From Prevotellaceae bacterium UBA6858 (GTDB lineage: Bacteria > Bacteroidota > Bacteroidia > Bacteroidales > Bacteroidaceae), in NCBI GenBank assembly GCA_002451695.1, contig DKDC01000019.1, positions 19,900 through 46,355 on the forward strand: a stretch of DNA of 26,456 bases, written 5' to 3'. The notes below the pieces were generated by a model. It saw only the letters and a list, made by a program, of their open reading frames with translations, did not search any database and was not told where the DNA came from. Made by a program: the position numbers and the translations under genes. Below are positions 8,046-16,221 of this stretch, in pieces (positions within the stretch are counted from its first letter, which is position 1; every line of letters starts with the position of its first letter).

Positions 8046-10097
8046 ATGTTCAAACAACCAATCAAGCAGACACAGCCCGGAACGTTCAGGCGATTCTCGC
8101 GCAAGAACTACGCTTTGCTCACCTGCCTTCACCGCGAAGTGAGGATAGGCGTGCTGAGCGTGGCAACGCTCGGAGCAACGCAAAGTGCGCTCGCCCTTAA
8201 TCCCGACAGGGAATTTGGCGGCGACACAATTGCGGAGCAGAACCTCAGCGAGGCGACCGTAACCGCGAGCCGTGCCAGAATCGCCGCCGACAAGGCGGCG
8301 CGTGTTGTAAGCGTCATAACCCGCGGGCAGATTGAGCGTGCGGGGGCGACGTCTGTCAACGATCTCCTGAAACTAACCGTGGGCGTGGATGTCCGACAGC
8401 GCGGCGGTTTTGGTGTACAGTCGGACATAAGCATCAACGGAGGCTCTTTCGACCAAATCACCGTGCTGCTGAACGGCGTTTCGGTGAACAATCCGCAAAC
8501 AGGACACCTTGTTTCCGATTTTCCCGTGTCGCCCGATGAAATTGAAAGGATTGAAATCCTCGAGGGTGCGGCGGGGAGGCTTTTCGGAAGCCAGGCCTTC
8601 AGCGGCGCAATCAACGTGGTTACGCGCAAGGTCGTGAAAAACTCGCTCCGCGCCAATGTGGCAGCCGGCTCGTTCGGCACGGTGGAAGCCGGGGCGAACG
8701 CAGGATTCGTGACAGGCGGCTTTTCGCATTTCGTGAGCGGAAACTTCACGCGGAGCGACGGCGGCACGGAAAACAGCGCGTTCAACCTTGGCAATGCGTT
8801 CTATAACGGCACATACAAGGACAAAGGCGTGCAAGCCTCATGGCAGGCGGGACTCGCGGCAAAGGAATACGGCGCAAACACGTTCTACAGCGCGGCATAT
8901 CCGAACCAGTGGGAGTCGAACACACGCATCATCGCTTCCGCCAAAGCCGAGACGCAGGGAAAAATACACATTGCCCCGCAAATTTCATGGATTAGGTCAA
9001 CCGACCACTTTGAGCTTATACGCCGCTCGCCGCGTGGCGAGAACTTCCACCGCAACGACGTTTTCTCATTCTCCGCAAACGCATGGACGGAATGGCTTTT
9101 GGGGCGCACGGCGGTAGGCGCGGAACTGAGGAGCGAGAACATACTTTCGTCAAACCTCGGCCGTCCGCTCGATTCCGCAAGACACGTGCAAATAAACGGG
9201 CACAAAGGCAATTTCTACACACACAGCGACCACCGCACAGACGTAAACTATTTTGTGGAACACAGCGTGGTCGCCGGGGCGTTCACCTTCTCCGCAGGGA
9301 TGCTTGCAAACCGCAACACGGCTGTTGACGAAAAATTCCGCCTTTACCCCGGCGTGGACATAAGCTGCCGCCCCGGCGGCGGTTTACGGCTTTTCGCCTC
9401 ATGGAACAAGGCAATGCGGCTGCCCACTTTCACCGACCTTTACTACAAAAGCCCAACGCAGGAAGGCAACGTGGGACTCAGACCCGAAAAGGTCAGTTCA
9501 ACGAAAATCGGCGCGGAATGGCGCAATTCCTGGGCGGAAGCCTCGCTGCAAGGTTACTTCAACCGCGGCGCCGACATGATAGACTGGGTGATGTATTCGG
9601 CAGAGGACATTTACCATTCGGCAAACTTCAAGCTCGACAACTGCGGCTTTTCGGTCAACGCCGCCGCTGATTTCCGCAGCCTCCTTAATGCAAACTTCCC
9701 CATAGGGCGCGTTTCGCTGGCATACGCATACATCCACCAGAACAAGAAAGACGGGAAAGGCGTTTACCGTTCCAATTACGCAATGGAGTATCTCCGCCAC
9801 AAATTCGTGGCAACCCTCGACCACAAAATCGTTTCCCGGCTCACGGCTTCCTGGTCGCTGCGCTGGCAAAAGCGCGAGGGGACGTACATAAGCTATTCCG
9901 GCGGGCAGAATGCGGGAACGCTGAAAGAATATCCCTCATACGCCCTGCTCAACCTGAAACTTAGCTGGAGACAGCCGCACTACGAGATATTCGCCACCGC
10001 CGACAACCTGACGGCGCGCAAATACCGCGACTTCGGAAGCATAGTCCAGCCGCGCTGCTGGGCAATGGCGGGCGCGAAGATTGATTTGGGTTTGTAG
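8046..10097 (+). CDS. TonB-dependent outer-membrane receptor, BtuB-like
   Basis: This is an outer-membrane beta-barrel with an N-terminal plug that imports a scarce ligand using TonB energy. The start at 8046 (M-F-K-Q-P) is preferred over the ATG at 7959, because it gives a Bacteroidetes-type long n-region (R-R-F-S-R-K-N-Y-A-L-L) and then a hydrophobic segment ending S-A-L-A, a likely signal cleavage near residue 50. The plug follows: a TonB-box-like L-S-E-A-T-V-T-A, D-L-L-K-L-T-V-G-V-D-V, S-I-N-G-G-S-F-D-Q-I-T-V-L-L-N-G-V and I-E-R-I-E-I-L-E-G. About 20 amphipathic strands run to the C-terminus. The mature size of about 630 residues is BtuB/siderophore-like, smaller than SusC. There is no SusD partner. 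The ligand is unknown; cobalamin or a metal chelate is a guess. Confidence 0.88.
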   Translation: MFKQPIKQTQPGTFRRFSRKNYALLTCLHREVRIGVLSVATLGATQSALALNPDREFGGDTIAEQNLSEATVTASRARIAADKAARVVSVITRGQIERAGATSVNDLLKLTVGVDVRQRGGFGVQSDISINGGSFDQITVLLNGVSVNNPQTGHLVSDFPVSPDEIERIEILEGAAGRLFGSQAFSGAINVVTRKVVKNSLRANVAAGSFGTVEAGANAGFVTGGFSHFVSGNFTRSDGGTENSAFNLGNAFYNGTYKDKGVQASWQAGLAAKEYGANTFYSAAYPNQWESNTRIIASAKAETQGKIHIAPQISWIRSTDHFELIRRSPRGENFHRNDVFSFSANAWTEWLLGRTAVGAELRSENILSSNLGRPLDSARHVQINGHKGNFYTHSDHRTDVNYFVEHSVVAGAFTFSAGMLANRNTAVDEKFRLYPGVDISCRPGGGLRLFASWNKAMRLPTFTDLYYKSPTQEGNVGLRPEKVSSTKIGAEWRNSWAEASLQGYFNRGADMIDWVMYSAEDIYHSANFKLDNCGFSVNAAADFRSLLNANFPIGRVSLAYAYIHQNKKDGKGVYRSNYAMEYLRHKFVATLDHKIVSRLTASWSLRWQKREGTYISYSGGQNAGTLKEYPSYALLNLKLSWRQPHYEIFATADNLTARKYRDFGSIVQPRCWAMAGAKIDLGL

Positions 10098-10112
10098 GCC
10101 AAAGCACAACGC

Positions 10113-10163
10113 AAAAAAGAAGCCGGACACCTTGTAAAAAGATGCCCGGCTTCTGCCGTTTTT
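10113..10163. terminator. Bidirectional terminator between TonB receptor and clpB
   Basis: A 9-bp perfect stem AGAAGCCGG/CCGGCTTCT (10118-10126 with 10146-10154) is flanked by A6 on the left and T5 on the right, so each convergent gene gets a hairpin followed by a U tract. It begins 16 bases after the receptor stop and 17 bases beyond the clpB stop. Confidence 0.85.
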
Positions 10164-10179
10164 ATGGGTTTGCCCCAAG

Positions 10180-12783
10180 TCAAGCCCTGTTGCTGAACAC
10201 AAGATTTCCGTTCTCGGCGTCCACAAATATGGGTTTAGTGCGATCCACCTCGCCGGCAATGAGTTTTTTACTCAAATCGTTGAGCAGCATTCTTTGCAAT
10301 GCCCTCTTAACAGGGCGTGCGCCGAATTCGGGATCGTAACCCTCGTTTGCGATAAGCTGTACGGCGTTGTCGGAGACTTCGAGTTTCACTTCCTGAGATG
10401 CAAGTAATTTTTGGATGCCGGTAATCTGCAGGTTCACTATCTGCCTTATCTGATCCTTCTCCAAAGGACGGAACATTATAATCTCGTCTATCCTGTTCAG
10501 GAACTCGGGGCGGATGGTTTTCTTCAGCATTTCCATAACATGGCTCTTGGTCTCGTCAACGGTCTTCTCGTATTCCTCGCCGCAGTTGTCCTTCAGCGCG
10601 TCAAAACGGCTTTGTATGTACTGGCTTCCGAGGTTTGAGGTCATTATTATAATGGTGTTCTTGAAATTCACCACACGCCCTTTGTTGTCGGTGAGCCTTC
10701 CGTCGTCAAGCACTTGGAGCAAAATATTGAACACATCGGGATGGGCTTTCTCTATCTCGTCAAACAGCACCACGGAATAAGGCTTGCGCCTTACCGCCTC
10801 GGTAAGCTGTCCGCCCTCGTCATATCCCACGTATCCCGGAGGCGCACCCACAAGGCGCGAGACGCTGAACTTTTCCTGATACTCGCTCATGTCTATTCGC
10901 GTCATCATGTTCTCATCGTTGAACAGGTATTCGGCAAGAGCCTTTGCAAGCTCGGTTTTGCCCACGCCTGTTGTGCCGAGGAATATGAACGAGCCGATAG
11001 GGCGGCGCGGGTCTTGAAGCCCGGCACGTGAGCGTCTCACGGCATCGGCAACGGCTGTTATCGCCTCGTCCTGCCCTATAACCCTCTTGTGAAGCTCCTC
11101 CTCAAGGTGCAGAAGCTTGTCGCGCTCGCTCTGAAGCATACGGCTCACGGGTATTCCCGTCCAGCGGCTCACAACATCGGCAATGTCGTCGGGAGTTACC
11201 TCCTCCTTTATTATTGCCGCGCCACCCTGGCGTTTCTTCAAGTCCTCGTGCAGCCTTTCGTTCTCATCGTTCAAGGCCTTTATCTTGCCGTAACGTATTT
11301 CAGCCACCTTGCCGTAGTCGCCGTTGCGTTCGGCCTTGTCGGCTTCGAACTTCAACTGTTCTATCATCGACTTGTTGCTTTGGATTTTGGAGATGACCTC
11401 CTTTTCCGCGTCCCATTTTGAGCGGTAGTCGGCAGCCTTCTCCTTTATCTCGGCAATCTCCTTGTTGAGCTGCGAAAGTTTTGCGTCGTCCTGCTCGCGC
11501 TTTATCGCCTCGCGCTCTATTTCGAGCTGCTTCTCCTTTCTAGTAAGCTCGTCAAGCTCCTCAGGCATCGAGTCGCGCTCAATGCGCAGCTTTGCTGCGG
11601 CCTCGTCCATAAGGTCTATGGCCTTGTCGGGCAGGAAACGGTCGGAAATGTAGCGGTCTGAAAGCTTCACGGCGGCAATCACCGCATCGTCCTGAATACG
11701 CACGTGATGGTGGTTCTCGTATTTCTCCTTAATTCCTCGCAGAATGGAGATTGAGTCCTCCACGCTCGGCTCGTCAACCATCACCGTCTGGAAACGGCGT
11801 TCAAGAGCCTTGTCCTTTTCGAAATATTTCTGGTATTCGTCAAGGGTGGTCGCGCCAATGCTCCGCAGTTCGCCGCGTGCAAGGGCCGGCTTCAGGATGT
11901 TTGCCGCATCCATTGCGCCCTCGCCCTTTCCCGCACCGACAAGCGTGTGGATTTCGTCTATAAAGAGGACTATGCGTCCCTCGGAACGGGTAACTTCATT
12001 TATTACAGATTTCAAGCGTTCCTCAAACTCGCCCTTGTATTTCGCGCCGGCAACGAGCGCACCCATGTCGAGCGAATACACTTCCTTGTCCTTGAGGTTC
12101 TCAGGCACGTCGCCGCGCATTATCCTCTCGGCAAGCCCCTCCACTATTGCGGTTTTGCCGGTACCCGGCTCGCCTATAAGTATAGGGTTGTTCTTGGTGC
12201 GCCGCGAAAGTATTTGCAGCACCCTCCTTATCTCGTCATCGCGCCCTATCACGGGGTCGAGCTTGCCCTGACGCGCAGCCTCCACAAGATTGCGGGCGTA
12301 TTTCGACAGCGACTGGTAGGTGTCCTCGCTCGACTTTGAGTTCACTTTCCTTCCGCCGCGAAGCTCGTCCACCGCCGCCTTGAGGCTTGCGGCATTCACG
12401 CCCGCGTCCTTCAATATCTGCGCCGTGCTGCCCGTGCCTCCCGCTATTGCTTCGAGAATGGTTTCGAGCCCGATGAACTCATCGCCGTTGCGATTTGCCA
12501 AATCTTCCGCCTTCAGCAATATGTTGTTGGACTCGGAGCTGAGATAAGGCTCACCGCCCGTTACACGCGGCAGGTGGGAAATCTCCGCCTCCACGCTGCC
12601 GGTGATGATCTCCGGCTTCACCCCCAGCTTGCTGAAAATGTAGTTCGTTACATTTTCGCCCGACTTCAGCACGCCAGCCAGCAGATGCACAGGCTCTATT
12701 GCCTGCTGGCCGTGCCGGCGTGCACTGTCAACGGCGTTGTTTATCGCCTCTTGGGCTTTGATTGTAAATTTTTCCAGGTTCAT
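10180..12783 (-). CDS. clpB: ATP-dependent disaggregase ClpB
   Basis: ClpB is a cytoplasmic hexameric AAA+ chaperone that, with DnaK, pulls proteins out of heat-induced aggregates. The 867-residue chain has the N-terminal Clp repeat domain (1-145), the first AAA+ module with Walker A G-E-P-G-T-G-K-T at 204-211 and Walker B F-I-D-E-I-H, a coiled-coil middle domain rich in Glu/Lys/Arg (about 400-530), and a second AAA+ module with G-T-T-G-V-G-K-T and L-F-D-E-I-E-K-A. The start ATG at 12783 (M-N-L-E-K-F) fits the family. The frame stays open 54 codons further up, to 12945, but that part is translated from an intergenic repeat and should not be included. No HrcA-type CIRCE element was seen upstream. 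Confidence 0.97.
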   Translation of the reverse strand: MNLEKFTIKAQEAINNAVDSARRHGQQAIEPVHLLAGVLKSGENVTNYIFSKLGVKPEIITGSVEAEISHLPRVTGGEPYLSSESNNILLKAEDLANRNGDEFIGLETILEAIAGGTGSTAQILKDAGVNAASLKAAVDELRGGRKVNSKSSEDTYQSLSKYARNLVEAARQGKLDPVIGRDDEIRRVLQILSRRTKNNPILIGEPGTGKTAIVEGLAERIMRGDVPENLKDKEVYSLDMGALVAGAKYKGEFEERLKSVINEVTRSEGRIVLFIDEIHTLVGAGKGEGAMDAANILKPALARGELRSIGATTLDEYQKYFEKDKALERRFQTVMVDEPSVEDSISILRGIKEKYENHHHVRIQDDAVIAAVKLSDRYISDRFLPDKAIDLMDEAAAKLRIERDSMPEELDELTRKEKQLEIEREAIKREQDDAKLSQLNKEIAEIKEKAADYRSKWDAEKEVISKIQSNKSMIEQLKFEADKAERNGDYGKVAEIRYGKIKALNDENERLHEDLKKRQGGAAIIKEEVTPDDIADVVSRWTGIPVSRMLQSERDKLLHLEEELHKRVIGQDEAITAVADAVRRSRAGLQDPRRPIGSFIFLGTTGVGKTELAKALAEYLFNDENMMTRIDMSEYQEKFSVSRLVGAPPGYVGYDEGGQLTEAVRRKPYSVVLFDEIEKAHPDVFNILLQVLDDGRLTDNKGRVVNFKNTIIIMTSNLGSQYIQSRFDALKDNCGEEYEKTVDETKSHVMEMLKKTIRPEFLNRIDEIIMFRPLEKDQIRQIVNLQITGIQKLLASQEVKLEVSDNAVQLIANEGYDPEFGARPVKRALQRMLLNDLSKKLIAGEVDRTKPIFVDAENGNLVFSNRA

Positions 12784-12861
12784 ATCTTTTGTTTTATTGT
12801 TTCGTTTTACATCAATATTCACCCACGAATATCCAAACAGCTTGCCAAACCCCAAAACTGA

Positions 12862-13141
12862 CATTTTGACACCCGGACACGCATCGGCAGCCCCAAACAC
12901 CGCCAAATATGGCGCAAATTTGGGAAAAACGCTGGCTTTCAGCATACTGCGACATTTTTAATCTCCTTTGTAAGTTTTTGTTTTTCAGCCTCTTGCAAAA
13001 GCGAAAATTAGGTCTGATGTAGTTTTAATTATGTCTGATATAATTTTTCCTACATCGGACATAGTTTTTCCCATGTCCGATGCAGTTTTCGCGGCGTCGG
13101 TTTTGCGCCATTTGTAGGGGCGTATGGCATACGCCCTGTAC
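12862..13141 (+). repeat. Composite intergenic repeat, copy C (type-2 5' module plus palindrome)
   Basis: It starts with CATTTTGACACCCGGACACG, almost identical to copy D for about 90 bp. It continues with the shared core (TTTTTGTTTTTCAG, TTGCAA, GGTCTGATGTAG), then the units ATGTCTGATATAA, TACATCGGACATAG and ATGTCCGATGCAG with T-rich spacers. It ends with the 28-bp palindrome also present at 23413. It lies between the clpB start and the unknown gene at 13243. The rest of this gap (13142-13242) holds nothing recognisable. Confidence 0.85.
13114..13141. repeat. 28-bp palindromic module, first copy
   Basis: GTA, a G run, then GGGCGTAT, a 3-base loop, ATACGCCC and TGTAC form a long perfect hairpin. 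The copy at 23413-23440 differs by one base in the loop. In both cases it follows the inverted-unit array and a TTTTGCG segment. Confidence 0.75.
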
Positions 13142-13242
13142 GCCGCCGCTTAAACCGCCGCTGCAAAACCATAATCGCAATATTGCAAAACGGTGCAATC
13201 CTGTCAAATCTTAGAGATCCATTATCCCGATTTCCCGTATCA

Positions 13243-13557
13243 CTATTTCTTACCATTTAATTTAGCTTTCAACCATACGGACAAATCCGAAATATAACTA
13301 TCCGTATGTTCTATCAGCTTATCCAACAAATTCACCACGTTTCCTGTATCGCATTTTGCCACATTCCCATTATCAAAGTAAATAACGCACTGTTTGTCGG
13401 AACTGATACAAATAACCACATTCCCTTTATATTTCATGCCATCTACAGAAAAAGCTATATTGTCAGATGCCACTTTTATCTGTGAAACACCCCAAGATTT
13501 CACAATCACTTTTTTCTCTATAAAAAGCATAAGAATGTTTCTAATTTCTTTTTTCAT
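13243..13557 (-). CDS. Small protein of unknown function beside the second R-M cassette
   Basis: I do not recognise this 104-residue protein. It has no signal peptide and no transmembrane segment. The N-terminus (M-K-K-E-I-R-N-I-L-M-L-F-I-E-K-K) looks helical, the middle alternates in a beta pattern with Val/Ile and two Cys, and the C-terminal third looks helical again and ends in lysines. It is AT-rich like the cassette it faces and unlike clpB and trp. It is transcribed divergently from the XRE regulator with a shared 150-base region. It could be a cassette accessory gene or an unrelated cargo gene. A good -7 box upstream supports it being expressed. Confidence 0.55.
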   Translation of the reverse strand: MKKEIRNILMLFIEKKVIVKSWGVSQIKVASDNIAFSVDGMKYKGNVVICISSDKQCVIYFDNGNVAKCDTGNVVNLLDKLIEHTDSYISDLSVWLKAKLNGKK

Positions 13558-13583
13558 ATATCGTATGCGATAATTTTCAAATA

Positions 13584-13612
13584 CAAATATACTAAAAAAA
13601 ACATATACACAA
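13584..13612 (-). promoter_or_regulatory. Promoter of the divergent unknown gene
   Basis: On the minus strand TTG (13610-13612), 18 bases, then TATATTTG (13584-13591) fit the Bacteroidetes promoter pattern. It starts 27 bases before the ATG at 13557. Confidence 0.45.
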
Positions 13613-13677
13613 TAAACATCATTCTCTAATCAAACAATATTTGTCATGGAATATACTAAAATAAGCAATTTGTTTGT

Positions 13678-13685
13678 TACATTTG
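13678..13685 (+). promoter_or_regulatory. Candidate -7 box for the XRE regulator operon
   Basis: TACATTTG matches TAnnTTTG and is identical to the -7 box of the trp promoter. It implies transcription from about 13692, just ahead of the ATG at 13706 and past the earlier ATG at 13646. That supports the shorter start for the regulator. The -33 box is weak. Confidence 0.45.
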
Positions 13686-13705
13686 CCATTTCAAAGTCTA
13701 TAGCA

Positions 13706-13996
13706 ATGGAATTACGATTAAAGGAAATCCTGACCCAAAGAGGTGTAACGTTGAAAGATTTTGCCGTCTCTGCCGGTCTGAGCCAGTCCAACTTGAGCAA
13801 CTATATAAATGGCAACATATCCCCCACCTTGGATACGCTAAAAAAAATTGCCACACACCTTAACATAGATGTTGTTGAACTATTCAAAGAAAAGGATGAA
13901 GTGGAACTTTATGCCAAATACAACGGAGTGCTGTACGCTATCAGCAAAGATGACATAATAGACATTATCTCAAAAAAGCAGACAGATGAACATTGA
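13706..13996 (+). CDS. XRE-family helix-turn-helix regulator, probable R-M controller
   Basis: This DNA-binding protein of 96 residues begins M-E-L-R-L-K-E-I-L. An XRE domain covers about residues 1-62: T-L-K-D-F-A-V-S-A-G-L-S-Q-S-N-L-S-N-Y-I-N-G is the helix-turn-helix, followed by P-T-L-D-T-L-K-K-I-A. The C-terminal part (E-L-Y-A-K-Y-N-G-V-L-Y) may serve dimerisation. The start at 13706 is preferred to 13646 because it matches family N-termini and lies just after a -7 box. As first gene of a methyltransferase cassette it could act as a controller (C) protein that delays nuclease expression, but no C-box was identified with certainty. Its end overlaps the next gene by 11 bases. Confidence 0.85.
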   Translation: MELRLKEILTQRGVTLKDFAVSAGLSQSNLSNYINGNISPTLDTLKKIATHLNIDVVELFKEKDEVELYAKYNGVLYAISKDDIIDIISKKQTDEH

Positions 13997-14198
13997 AGTT
14001 TTGCAAAAACTGCTGGAAAGCGACGGCATCATTGTTACAGAGCTTATAAGAAACACAAAAGCCAGTGAGTGTTACGTCAGAACAAGGTTCATCCAAGACG
14101 ACGGTTTTAGCTGGGACACAGTAGTGCCATATATAGACAGACGGGCAGGTTTGAACATCGAAAACGAAAGCAAGCTCGCGGAATACTGCTTTCCCTAA
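13986..14198 (+). CDS. 70-residue protein coupled to the R-M cassette, unknown function
   Basis: The ATG lies inside the last codons of the XRE gene (11-base overlap), so translation is probably coupled. The protein is acidic and soluble, with a helical start (M-N-I-E-V-L-Q-K-L-L-E-S-D-G) and a mixed centre containing T-R-F-I-Q-D-D-G-F-S-W-D-T-V-V-P-Y-I-D-R-R-A-G-L. The charged, aromatic-rich centre looks conserved rather than random, but I cannot assign a family. It ends 23 bases before the next gene. It may be a small subunit or cofactor of the nuclease, an immunity protein, or a remnant of a longer gene. Confidence 0.6.
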   Translation: MNIEVLQKLLESDGIIVTELIRNTKASECYVRTRFIQDDGFSWDTVVPYIDRRAGLNIENESKLAEYCFP

Positions 14199-14221
14199 AA
14201 CCTTATTTTGGCAAGAAAGCA

Positions 14222-14896
14222 ATGGCAGAGTGGAGGAAACAGGAAATCAAAAGAGGAATTATAAAAGGCGACGTTACTAAGCCATTCTTTGACGTATTGC
14301 TTTCATTTGAAGAAGAAATTGAAAATCTGCCCAAAAACAACAATGGGGCAAGAAGAATACAAGACATTAAGGATGCCGGATATACAATCGCCTCCATACC
14401 TCGCGCAAACGGAAGAATGACAAGCAGAATACTGCTGCCCATTCCCCTTAACACAGAAATGGGGTACGAAACTTTCACCTCCCAGTTCAAGGCAAGGGTT
14501 ATCAGGCTGCTTAAAGAAAGGAATGCCTTTGAAGCAAAAGTTACAAATAAAAAGGCATTAATACCCGATCACAAATTTTCCGAAGTAAGATGGGACGATA
14601 ACACAAAAGGAGACAATCCCATGGATATGACAGATGATGAAATTATCCAAAAGTTCCAATTGCTGGACAATCAAAGAAACCAACAAAAGCGTGAAGTTTG
14701 CAGGAAATGTTTTCAAGAGGGAATTCGGGGAACCATTTACGGCATTAATTATTTCTACAAGGGTTCTGAGGTTTGGGACAAGCAAATTCCCATAAAAGGC
14801 AAATCCGCAGAAAAAGGCTGTGAGGGTTGTCCTTGGTATGACATCGAGAAATGGCGCGAAATGCTGAACAATGAAATTAAAAACAGAAAATCATGA
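14222..14896 (+). CDS. Putative type II restriction endonuclease with Cys4 zinc site
   Basis: The 224-residue protein stands directly before, and overlaps by 4 bases (ATGA), a DNA methyltransferase gene, the position of a cognate endonuclease. I cannot name its family with certainty. Visible features are an N-terminal helical region with many basic residues, P-D-H-K at 115-118, R-W-D-D at 123-126, N-Q-R-N-Q-Q-K-R at 150-157, then Cys160-x2-Cys163 and Cys200-x2-Cys203 around an aromatic stretch, and G-C-P-W-Y-D-I-E-K-W-R near the end. The Asp-His, Asn and paired-Cys arrangement would suit a beta-beta-alpha-metal (HNH-like) nuclease with structural zinc; this is inference. There is no hydrophobic segment. 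It is AT-rich like the rest of the cassette. Confidence 0.6.
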   Translation: MAEWRKQEIKRGIIKGDVTKPFFDVLLSFEEEIENLPKNNNGARRIQDIKDAGYTIASIPRANGRMTSRILLPIPLNTEMGYETFTSQFKARVIRLLKERNAFEAKVTNKKALIPDHKFSEVRWDDNTKGDNPMDMTDDEIIQKFQLLDNQRNQQKREVCRKCFQEGIRGTIYGINYFYKGSEVWDKQIPIKGKSAEKGCEGCPWYDIEKWREMLNNEIKNRKS

Positions 14897-16221
14897 AGAT
14901 AAACACTTTTGGCAGTTTGTGTTCCGGCATAGAAGCCGCAAGTTTTGTTTTGGAGCCTGTTGGCATCAAGCCTTTATGGTTTTCTGAAATAGCGGATTTT
15001 CCCTCACGTTTCCTGGCGACAAGGTTTCCCGACGTTCCAAACTTGGGAGACATGAACGACATTCCCCAAATGATAGAAAACGAAAAAGTGGAAATTCCTG
15101 ACTTGCTATGTGGCGGCACGCCATGCCAAGCTTTTTCCTTAGCCGGCTGGAGAAACGGAATAAACGATGACAGAGGGCAGCTTACATTAAAATATATCGA
15201 CATCATCAACGCCATAGACAAAAAGAGACTGAAAAAAGGTTTGGGCAGGGGCGTGTTTTTCTGGGAAAACGTTGAAGGCGCACTAACCGACAAAACCAAT
15301 GCCTTTGGTTGCTTTCTGGCAGGATTGGCCGGTTTGGAAGAGCCTATCACTGTAAAGAAATGGGCTTCGTCAGGCATTTTGTACGCCAAAGAAAGAAACA
15401 TTGCGTGGCGTGTTATGGATGCCAAATATTTTGGACTGCCACAGCAAAGAAAACGTGTCTATGTTCTGGGCGGGGGCAAGGATTTCCACCCGGAAGCCAT
15501 ACTTTTTGAAAAAGGCAAAGTAATTGACGATCCTCTGAAGCCGCAACCTGCGAAACAACCCAGTCTGTTCGACACACTTGAAAGGGAAACGCCAAGCGCA
15601 CCATTCAAGCTGACTAAAGATATAGACGGACACAGCATAGAGGCTTTCAGAAGTTATTCCGACTGTCTGTATGCCGCCTACGGAACAAAATGGAACGGCA
15701 ATGCCGCAGCCTTTAACGGCTCTTTGTTCCTTTCACAAGACGGAAGACTTAGAAGGCTGAGCCCATTAGAATGCGAAAGGCTGATGGGCTTTCCAGACAA
15801 CTATACGCTAATAGACAAATGCAGGGACACTCAAAGATACCAAGCCGTCGGGAATTCATGGGCTGTGCCTGTAATAAAGTGGATAACACAGCGGCTTGTT
15901 GCAAACGAAAGTCTGACATTGGATGTCAACTGCCCGCCGGCATTAAAGAATAACAAATACAAGTTATATCTGTTGGACGATTTCACACCCAATGGAAACG
16001 ACGGGTACATAAACGCTTCCAAGATGCCATACGGTTACAAGCTGGCAAATATGGTGGATATAGCAGATGCGAACACCCCCGAAAAGTTTTATATAACGGT
16101 AAAAGGGTGTGCCGGCATCCTAAGGCGCAAACATGAACACAATGCCGGTATGAACGACAGACTGGAAACGGTATTGCACAATTGTTCCAAAGAAACCGTA
16201 ACCGCAGAAGCGTCATTTTGA
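14893..16221 (+). CDS. Phage-type C5-cytosine DNA methyltransferase (Dcm-like)
   Basis: This enzyme methylates carbon 5 of cytosine in a target site, presumably protecting against the preceding putative nuclease. In 442 residues it shows motif I G-S-L-C-S-G-I-E-A-A (7-16), motif IV G-G-T-P-C-Q with nucleophile Cys78, motif VI E-N-V (125-127), motif VIII Q-x-R-x-R (184-188), L-M-G-F-P-D-N-Y and motif X A-V-G-N-S-W-A-V-P. The S-L-C-S-G-I-E and W-x-S-E-I-x-x-F-P forms are typical of phage-encoded Dcm enzymes and differ from the first methyltransferase in the window. A C-terminal extension with K-G-C-A-G-I-L-R-R also occurs in phage relatives. The last codons and the stop come from repeat copy D (TCATTTTGA). 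Composition is AT-rich against the neighbouring trp genes. Confidence 0.9.
   Translation: MKINTFGSLCSGIEAASFVLEPVGIKPLWFSEIADFPSRFLATRFPDVPNLGDMNDIPQMIENEKVEIPDLLCGGTPCQAFSLAGWRNGINDDRGQLTLKYIDIINAIDKKRLKKGLGRGVFFWENVEGALTDKTNAFGCFLAGLAGLEEPITVKKWASSGILYAKERNIAWRVMDAKYFGLPQQRKRVYVLGGGKDFHPEAILFEKGKVIDDPLKPQPAKQPSLFDTLERETPSAPFKLTKDIDGHSIEAFRSYSDCLYAAYGTKWNGNAAAFNGSLFLSQDGRLRRLSPLECERLMGFPDNYTLIDKCRDTQRYQAVGNSWAVPVIKWITQRLVANESLTLDVNCPPALKNNKYKLYLLDDFTPNGNDGYINASKMPYGYKLANMVDIADANTPEKFYITVKGCAGILRRKHEHNAGMNDRLETVLHNCSKETVTAEASF

Noticed and set aside
13020..13110. CRISPR-like array of units of about 22 bp in the repeats
   Set aside because: Units alternate in orientation, diverge from each other, have no unique spacers between them and no cas genes nearby.
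13646..13705. Longer start for the XRE regulator
   Set aside because: The -7 box at 13678 would lie inside the coding part, and family proteins begin at the M-E-L-R-L-K position.
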